A DNA stretch of 10,987 bases. Origin: Abditibacteriota bacterium (GTDB taxonomy: Bacteria > Armatimonadota > UBA5829). The stretch is from assembly GCA_017959625.1 (NCBI GenBank), contig JAGDAG010000166.1, forward strand, positions 1-10,987, read 5' to 3'. The notes below the pieces were generated by a model, which searched no databases, was not told the DNA's origin, and worked only from the letters and a program-made list of their open reading frames with translations. The translations under genes and the position numbers were made by a program. Shown in pieces: positions 6,855-10,987 of this stretch. The first letter of the stretch is position 1. The number at the start of each line of letters is the position of its first letter.

Positions 6855-6884
6855 ATTATAGCATATTTTTCATATCCGGGGCAA
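6855..6884 (-). promoter_or_regulatory. Promoter of the leftward operon
   Basis: On the minus strand a perfect TATAAT lies at 6855-6860 with an extended -10 TG one base upstream (6863-6862). TTGCCC (6879-6884), a 4-of-6 match to the -35 consensus, sits 18 bases further up. Transcription would begin near 6848-6853, ahead of the ATGs at 6800 and 6785. This is the only strong promoter seen for the leftward genes besides the one before the kinase. Confidence 0.7.
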
Positions 6885-6917
6885 CAGCCGCCCTCTGCGG
6901 GCATTTCCCGTTTTTAT

Positions 6918-6940
6918 GCTTCCTTCGGGCGTCCGGAAGC
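6918..6940. promoter_or_regulatory. Inverted repeat over the -35 region of the rightward promoter
   Basis: GCTTCC (6918-6923) and GGAAGC (6935-6940) form a perfect dyad with an 11-base spacer. It covers the place where the -35 box of the rightward promoter should be, and no T-run follows on either strand, so a protein-binding operator is more likely than a terminator. No regulator gene is in the window. Confidence 0.3.
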
Positions 6941-6950
6941 GTTCCTAATA

Positions 6951-6959
6951 TGCTATAAT
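6951..6959 (+). promoter_or_regulatory. Extended -10 promoter of the rightward operon
   Basis: TGCTATAAT gives a perfect -10 (6954-6959) with the extended TG. No good -35 is found at 16-18 bases upstream; that position lies in an inverted repeat, suggesting activator help or regulation. The leader to ATG 6990 would be about 24 bases. Confidence 0.6.
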
Positions 6960-6980
6960 TAAAGTAATAAAGCTTTTTAC

Positions 6981-6987
6981 GAGGTGA
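6981..6987 (+). promoter_or_regulatory. Ribosome binding site that fixes the oxidoreductase start
   Basis: GAGGTGA matches seven bases of the Shine-Dalgarno consensus and ends 2 bases before ATG 6990. The in-frame GTG at 6984 lies inside this site and is unlikely to be the start. Confidence 0.8.
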
Positions 6988-6989
6988 CA

Positions 6990-8207
6990 ATGAGCAGAAA
7001 GATCAGGATAGGCGTCTTCGGAGCCGGCAGAGGGCAGACCATGATGAACGTTATGGCAAGGCACCCGGATGCGGAGCTGGCCGCGGTCTGCGATATGTAC
7101 AGGCCCGCTTTGGAGCGCTGCAAAAGCATTGCCCGGGAAACAGGCTCCAAAACAGAGTTTTATGAAGATTTCGATAAATTCCTCCGGCATGATATCGACG
7201 CCGTAGTGCTTGCCAACTACGCCAACGAGCACGTCCCTTATGCGGTAAAATGCCTCAGGTCCGGCAGGCACGTGACCAGCGAGGTGTTGTGCATGCAGAA
7301 CATGGCGGAAGCGGTGGAGCTCATAGAAGCCGTGGAAGAGTCGGGAAAGGTTTACACCTATGCGGAAAACTACAGCTATTTCCGCAGTACCGCCGAAATG
7401 AGAAGGATCTACCGCCGGGGGGACATAGGCGAGTTCCAGCACGGCGAGGGAGAATACGTCCACGACTGCGCCGGGATCTGGCCCCAGCTGACCTACGGCG
7501 ACCCGAAGCACTGGCGGAACACGGCAAGCGCCGCCTTTTACTGCACCCACGCCACAGGCCCCGTGATAACCGTAACCGGGCTGCGGCCGGTAAAGGTGGT
7601 ATGTTTCGAAAACCCCAACGTAAACAACAGAAAGCTGGGCAAGCTGTGCGGAGACGGCTGCATGCTGTGCGTCAGCTTCGAAAACGGGGCTACCGGGAAA
7701 TTCCTGCCGTGGAACAACGGCTGGAGAAGGAACCCCGAGGCCATATGGTACTGTATCTACGGCACCAACAGACAGATGGAGACCGACAGGTTCGGAGAGA
7801 CCACGGATATGCTCCGGGTCTGGATACAGGACAAAAAGGAAGAGAGGTATTACAAGCCGGAGTTCCCAAACGCCTCCGAACTTGCAAAGGCCACGGGAGG
7901 CCACGGCGGCTCGGACTTTTACACCATGCAGTATTTTCTGGACGCCATTCTGGACAGGGAAGGAAAGGAAAACGCCATAGACGTATATACCGCCGTGGAT
8001 ATGACCATGATCGGCACTCTGGGCTACCGCTCCGCAATGGAGGGAGGCGCGCCAATGGAATGCCCCGACCTGCGCATACCGGCCAACCGCGAAGCGGCAA
8101 GAAGCGACCGTTTCTGCCCGGGCGGCGGACAGCCCTCCTGCGCCTGGGGGGATCCCGATATCCCCGACAGCGTATATGAAGAGACACGGAAACAGCAAGA
8201 GCGGTGA
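6990..8207 (+). CDS. Gfo/Idh/MocA family oxidoreductase, GH109-like subgroup
   Basis: This 405-residue cytoplasmic enzyme starts with a Rossmann fold (about 4-120): IRIGVFGAGRGQ at 5-16 supplies the dinucleotide-binding glycines, and D35 ends the second strand, favouring NAD. The usual EKP motif at the end of the cofactor domain reads E98-V-L here. The C-terminal half has YAENYSYF at 124-131, HGEGEYVHDC at 151-160 and YCTHATGP at 184-191, which recall the NAD-dependent GH109 glycosidases and related enzymes of this superfamily. It lacks the export signal many GH109 proteins carry. Such enzymes oxidise, or redox-cleave, sugars or inositols; the substrate is not readable here. I chose ATG 6990 because GAGGTGA (6981-6987) lies just upstream; a GTG at 6984 is in frame but lies inside that site. 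It is first in an operon, 6 bp before a secreted protein, suggesting it handles a sugar released outside. Confidence 0.93.
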   Translation: MSRKIRIGVFGAGRGQTMMNVMARHPDAELAAVCDMYRPALERCKSIARETGSKTEFYEDFDKFLRHDIDAVVLANYANEHVPYAVKCLRSGRHVTSEVLCMQNMAEAVELIEAVEESGKVYTYAENYSYFRSTAEMRRIYRRGDIGEFQHGEGEYVHDCAGIWPQLTYGDPKHWRNTASAAFYCTHATGPVITVTGLRPVKVVCFENPNVNNRKLGKLCGDGCMLCVSFENGATGKFLPWNNGWRRNPEAIWYCIYGTNRQMETDRFGETTDMLRVWIQDKKEERYYKPEFPNASELAKATGGHGGSDFYTMQYFLDAILDREGKENAIDVYTAVDMTMIGTLGYRSAMEGGAPMECPDLRIPANREAARSDRFCPGGGQPSCAWGDPDIPDSVYEETRKQQER

Positions 8208-8213
8208 AACAGA

Positions 8214-10181
8214 GTGAAAAAAGCATTTTTAATATTTATTCTTTTGGTATTTGGGATCATGAACAGCAACATTTTATCAGCCTCGGTCTATGACTTTGAC
8301 GGCACCATCTCCTGCGAGACCCTGGAGGCCTATCTGTCAAGGGCCGTAGTGATGAGCGGCATGTGCAACGAGGGCGTGGGCTACGTGGAGGAAAACGTGC
8401 GGGCCTTAACCAACGTAAAGGCCAAATTCATCGGCAGGGCCGCCCTGGCCTGGGCCTGCCCCGCAGACGACGAGCGCCATTTTGCCGCCGCCCGGGAAGG
8501 GGCGGAAAAGGTCCACGCCGCAGACCCGGACGTCATACTGCAGGCCTGCGTCTTTGAAGCGATCTATTCCTGCAAAAGCCCGGAGGGGATCAAAGCCGGC
8601 AGGACCGCCGGGATAGAAAACATACCCGTCCCCGCCTGGGTATTCGAGGCCTTCGGCCTGCCGGTGGAGGAGCGTAATTTTGACTACGAAGCCATGCTGT
8701 TCCCCGACGGGCACCTGCGGAACCTGTGGGCCGACGGCGCCTCCGTGCCCGACGTCACCCGGCAGGAGACCCAGCTGTGGTTCTACTACAGGGCCCGCCG
8801 CTACATAGACGCGGGCTATGAAGCCATCCATTTCGGCCAGGCGGACCTGGTGGGCTCCCGGGACGAGGGGCGCAGGGTGTGGACCAAGCTCCTCGCTATG
8901 GTGAGGGAATACGCCAAAGAGCACGCCCGCCGGCACTACGTGCTGTGCGACGCCCACTTCTTTGCAGAAAACGCCAAGGTTGGGGACAAATATCTGTGGG
9001 ATTTCCACGCCTTTCCCCTGAGGCCGGTGACCGGCGCAACGCCCTTTGAAGCCTATCTGGCCGTAGGACACGGAGACGCGGGCTACAAAACCATGCCCCC
9101 GGGGATCCATCCCGCCGGCTGGAGGTGCGACGTGATCCCCCAGCTCTACGAGGTGGACAACTTTGCCTCCGGCCTGGACAGCAAGCCCGCCCACCACGTG
9201 TGGGGCGCCGACGAGATCGGCTGGTTTGCCAACTGCACGGAGGAATACCGCAACTACTGGCTGGAATACGCCGTGGACTGGCTGAAGGAAAACGCTCCCC
9301 GGGGCTACGTGTCCATGCCGGGGATCCGCGGCTGCACCGTACCTCTGGGGATAGAACCCCGGCGCGGCGTCACCTACAGGTTCAACACCAAAAGCGACGC
9401 CTGCCCCGAAGGCTTCAATCAGGAGGAGACTGTAAAGAACATCTTTGCCCGGCCCTTTGAGTGGCTCCCCATGGGCAGCGTGAAGCAGGAAAAAGCCGGG
9501 AAAAAGGAGCTGCTGGGCTTCAGGCCGGGAAGAGCCACTCTCGCAGAAAGCTTTTCCGCCCCCTGGGCCACCGACAACAGCATATACACAGACGAAGGCC
9601 TCGCCCTCCTCTACAGGGCCTACGGCGCCTTCAGCCCCGCCGACGTGGCGGCGGCAGCCAAAAAGGAAATAGAAGAAAAGGGAGCGCCTAAAAAGGAGCC
9701 CCTGCTGACTGAGGAAGGCCTGAGCTTTACTGGGGAACAGAACCTCACCCTTACAGCCGGACCCGGCCCCCGGTTCAGCCTGTTCATCACCCTCAGGCTG
9801 GACAACGAGGCCTTTCTTGATGACTTTCTGCTTGTGGGCAACGGAGAATATCTGAAGAACGGCTTTTATCTGAAATACTACAAACAGGACGACGAGCTCT
9901 ACGGCGAGGTTGCCGACGGCACCGGCAAGCGGCGGGTGGCGGTGTTCGACTATCCCAAAGACGAGGGTGTCCACACCATCGGCCTTGTCTGCGACGGCAA
10001 AAAGCTGACAAGCTGGGTGGACGGCAGGATCAGCTCCGGGATAGACTGCGGGCCCATGGCGAAGGGGCCTTCGTCCCTGACCATAGGCAAGACCCTTCGG
10101 GGCTGCCTTATAAAGGATATGAAGCTCTATAATTACGCCGTTTCCGACAGAGAAGCAAAAAGCCTGACAAGGCGCAGATAA
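8214..10181 (+). CDS. Secreted enzyme-like protein with C-terminal LamG-like domain, uncharacterised family
   Basis: This 655-residue protein begins with a signal peptide (KK, hydrophobic core about 4-14, likely cut near LSA23). The body (about 26-480) has features of a TIM-barrel-like hydrolase: possible strand ends at YEAIHFGQAD (202-211), RHYVLCDAHF (240-249), LWDFHAFPL (261-269) and VWGADEIGWF (329-338), offering E203, D246, D333 and E334 as candidate acids. The C-terminal part (about 495-655) looks like a LamG/concanavalin-like fold, ending in SLTIGKTLRG and IKDMKLYNYAVSDREAKSL, usually a carbohydrate-binding or adhesive module. I recall similar uncharacterised proteins in Armatimonadota and Planctomycetes but cannot verify this. 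The start is GTG with GGTGA (8203-8207) overlapping the stop of the preceding oxidoreductase gene, so the two are coupled. A paralogue follows 34 bp later. Extracellular glycan binding or cleavage is inferred, not shown. Confidence 0.88.
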   Translation: MKKAFLIFILLVFGIMNSNILSASVYDFDGTISCETLEAYLSRAVVMSGMCNEGVGYVEENVRALTNVKAKFIGRAALAWACPADDERHFAAAREGAEKVHAADPDVILQACVFEAIYSCKSPEGIKAGRTAGIENIPVPAWVFEAFGLPVEERNFDYEAMLFPDGHLRNLWADGASVPDVTRQETQLWFYYRARRYIDAGYEAIHFGQADLVGSRDEGRRVWTKLLAMVREYAKEHARRHYVLCDAHFFAENAKVGDKYLWDFHAFPLRPVTGATPFEAYLAVGHGDAGYKTMPPGIHPAGWRCDVIPQLYEVDNFASGLDSKPAHHVWGADEIGWFANCTEEYRNYWLEYAVDWLKENAPRGYVSMPGIRGCTVPLGIEPRRGVTYRFNTKSDACPEGFNQEETVKNIFARPFEWLPMGSVKQEKAGKKELLGFRPGRATLAESFSAPWATDNSIYTDEGLALLYRAYGAFSPADVAAAAKKEIEEKGAPKKEPLLTEEGLSFTGEQNLTLTAGPGPRFSLFITLRLDNEAFLDDFLLVGNGEYLKNGFYLKYYKQDDELYGEVADGTGKRRVAVFDYPKDEGVHTIGLVCDGKKLTSWVDGRISSGIDCGPMAKGPSSLTIGKTLRGCLIKDMKLYNYAVSDREAKSLTRRR

Positions 10182-10215
10182 CAGGGCGCAAAGCAGGCAA
10201 AACGGGGGACGGAAC

Positions 10216-10987
10216 GTGATCAGATATCTGGTTTTACTTATCCTTGCTTCCTGCGGAGCGGCGTTCTCCGCGGGCTTATACGACTTTAACGGGACCATAT
10301 CCTGCAGGACTCTTGAAGCCTATCTGTCAAGGGCCCTGGTGATGAGCGCCGTCTGCTGTGACGCCGAGGGCGTCCCCTCCCCCTGCGCCGACGACGACAT
10401 AAGGGCTATCGCAAACGTGAAGGCCAAATTCATCGGCAGGGCCGCCATTGCCGGCAGCTGTCCCGCCGACGATGAGCTCCATTTCAAAACGGCCCGGGAA
10501 ATGGCGGAAAAGATACACGCGCAGGATCCGGAGATCATTCTTCAGGCGGGCATCCTTGAAGCCGTTTTTTCCTGCAGGAGCCCCGAAGCCGTAAAAGCGG
10601 GCAGGAAAACCGGAGTGGAAAATATACCCGTCCCGGCCTGGGCCTTCGAGGCTTTCGGGCTGCAGCCGGAAAACCGCGGCTTCGATTACGAGGCCATGCT
10701 GTTCCCCGACGGGAGTTACCGGGACATGTGGGGCCCCGGCGCCTCCGTTCCGGATATCACCCGGCAGGAGACCCGGCTGTGGTATTACTACCGGGCAAGG
10801 CGCTATATAGACGCAGGCTACGAAGCCATCCATTTCGGACAGGCGGATCTGGTAGGCCGGACCGATACCGGCAGGAAAGCCTGGACAGAGCTGCTGTCTA
10901 TGGTAAGGGAATACGCGAGGGCCCGCGCCCGCCGGCGCTACGTCCTGTGCGACGCCCATTTCTCCGCCGAAAACGCAAAAACCGGAA
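10216..10987 (+). CDS. Second secreted paralogue of the enzyme-like protein (partial, runs off right edge)
   Basis: Translation from GTG 10216 stays open for 257 codons to the window end and follows the preceding protein along its whole visible length: GTISCRTLEAYLSRALVMS, NVKAKFIGRAA, GVENIPVPAWAFEAFGL, DYEAMLFPDG, TRQETRLWYYYRARRYIDAG, YEAIHFGQADLVG and YVLCDAHFSAENAK. It has its own export signal, MIRYLVLLILASCGAAFSA; the LASC could serve as a lipobox at C13, though the region before it is short, so a lipoprotein form is only possible. Compared with its neighbour it carries a 4-residue insertion (around PSPC) after the first conserved block. The ribosome site is weak and G-rich (around 10204-10209). 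The C-terminus, including any LamG domain, is not visible. This is a tandem duplication in the same operon. Confidence 0.9.
   Translation, partial: MIRYLVLLILASCGAAFSAGLYDFNGTISCRTLEAYLSRALVMSAVCCDAEGVPSPCADDDIRAIANVKAKFIGRAAIAGSCPADDELHFKTAREMAEKIHAQDPEIILQAGILEAVFSCRSPEAVKAGRKTGVENIPVPAWAFEAFGLQPENRGFDYEAMLFPDGSYRDMWGPGASVPDITRQETRLWYYYRARRYIDAGYEAIHFGQADLVGRTDTGRKAWTELLSMVREYARARARRRYVLCDAHFSAENAKTG

Larger units (their letters stand above)
8214..10987 (+). repeat. Tandem gene duplication of the secreted protein
   Basis: The two secreted-protein genes are head-to-tail paralogues offset by about 1.99-2.00 kb. Exact nucleotide matches survive, such as 27 bases at 8418-8444 and 10420-10446 and 18 bases at 8328-8345 and 10318-10335, while other stretches differ at many codons. 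The duplication is therefore not brand-new, and both copies appear intact as far as visible. Confidence 0.85.

Noticed and set aside
6984..6989. GTG start for the oxidoreductase
   Set aside because: It lies within the Shine-Dalgarno sequence and only adds two residues; ATG 6990 is better placed.
6945..8198. Open frame on the minus strand (417 codons)
   Set aside because: Antisense shadow of the Gfo/Idh/MocA gene. It would also run across the rightward promoter.
8406..10298. Open frame on the minus strand (630 codons)
   Set aside because: Antisense shadow spanning the secreted-protein gene and into its paralogue; the plus frames are conserved between the two paralogues, so the plus strand is coding.
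1..10987. A CRISPR, phage, transposon or toxin-antitoxin system
   Set aside because: No spaced repeat arrays, integrase or transposase motifs, terminal inverted repeats or small paired toxin-like genes were found on either strand.

Overview
This window is GC-rich bacterial DNA carrying nine protein-coding genes in two divergent operons that face away from a regulatory gap at about 6855-6989. It has no rRNA, tRNA, CRISPR array, transposase or phage gene, and no gene-free stretch above 300 bases. Shine-Dalgarno sites are classical (AGGAGG, GAGGTGA) and promoters have extended -10 boxes. An oxygen-sensitive radical SAM activase-like protein suggests an anaerobe. LamG-bearing secreted proteins and a Gfo/Idh/MocA enzyme fit a carbohydrate-rich niche such as gut or rumen. 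I lean towards an Armatimonadota/Abditibacteriota-like or Bacillota-like lineage, but the sequence alone does not settle this.

Left operon (minus strand, about 6860 down to 1 and beyond). In transcription order it encodes two paralogous membrane-anchored DUF6273 proteins, a Hanks-type Ser/Thr protein kinase with a Thr-rich repeat tail, a coiled-coil protein with a compact C-terminal domain, a double zinc-ribbon/FHA protein, and an NrdG-like radical SAM protein cut by the window edge. The last four genes are tightly coupled: a stop codon overlaps a Shine-Dalgarno, one pair abuts as TAA-ATG, and one pair overlaps as TGATG. An internal promoter lies ahead of the kinase. The set looks like a phosphothreonine signalling module: the kinase writes, the FHA protein reads, and the DUF6273 proteins may sense or anchor at the membrane. 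The roles of the coiled-coil and radical SAM proteins are unknown. No phosphatase is visible; one may lie past the left edge.

Right operon (plus strand, 6951 to beyond 10987). A cytoplasmic Gfo/Idh/MocA-type NAD(P)-dependent enzyme, with features recalling GH109-like members, is followed 6 bp later by a secreted 655-residue protein (probable TIM-barrel-like body plus C-terminal LamG-like domain). A clear tandem paralogue of the secreted protein follows and runs off the right edge. I infer extracellular glycan handling followed by intracellular sugar processing, but the secreted family has no function I can name.

The gap between the operons holds two divergent promoters sharing an ATATGCTATAAT core. 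The leftward leader also has a terminator-like hairpin with a possible competing hairpin, suggesting attenuation. The best candidates for something undescribed are the kinase/FHA/coiled-coil/radical-SAM/DUF6273 module and the duplicated secreted enzyme-like family.
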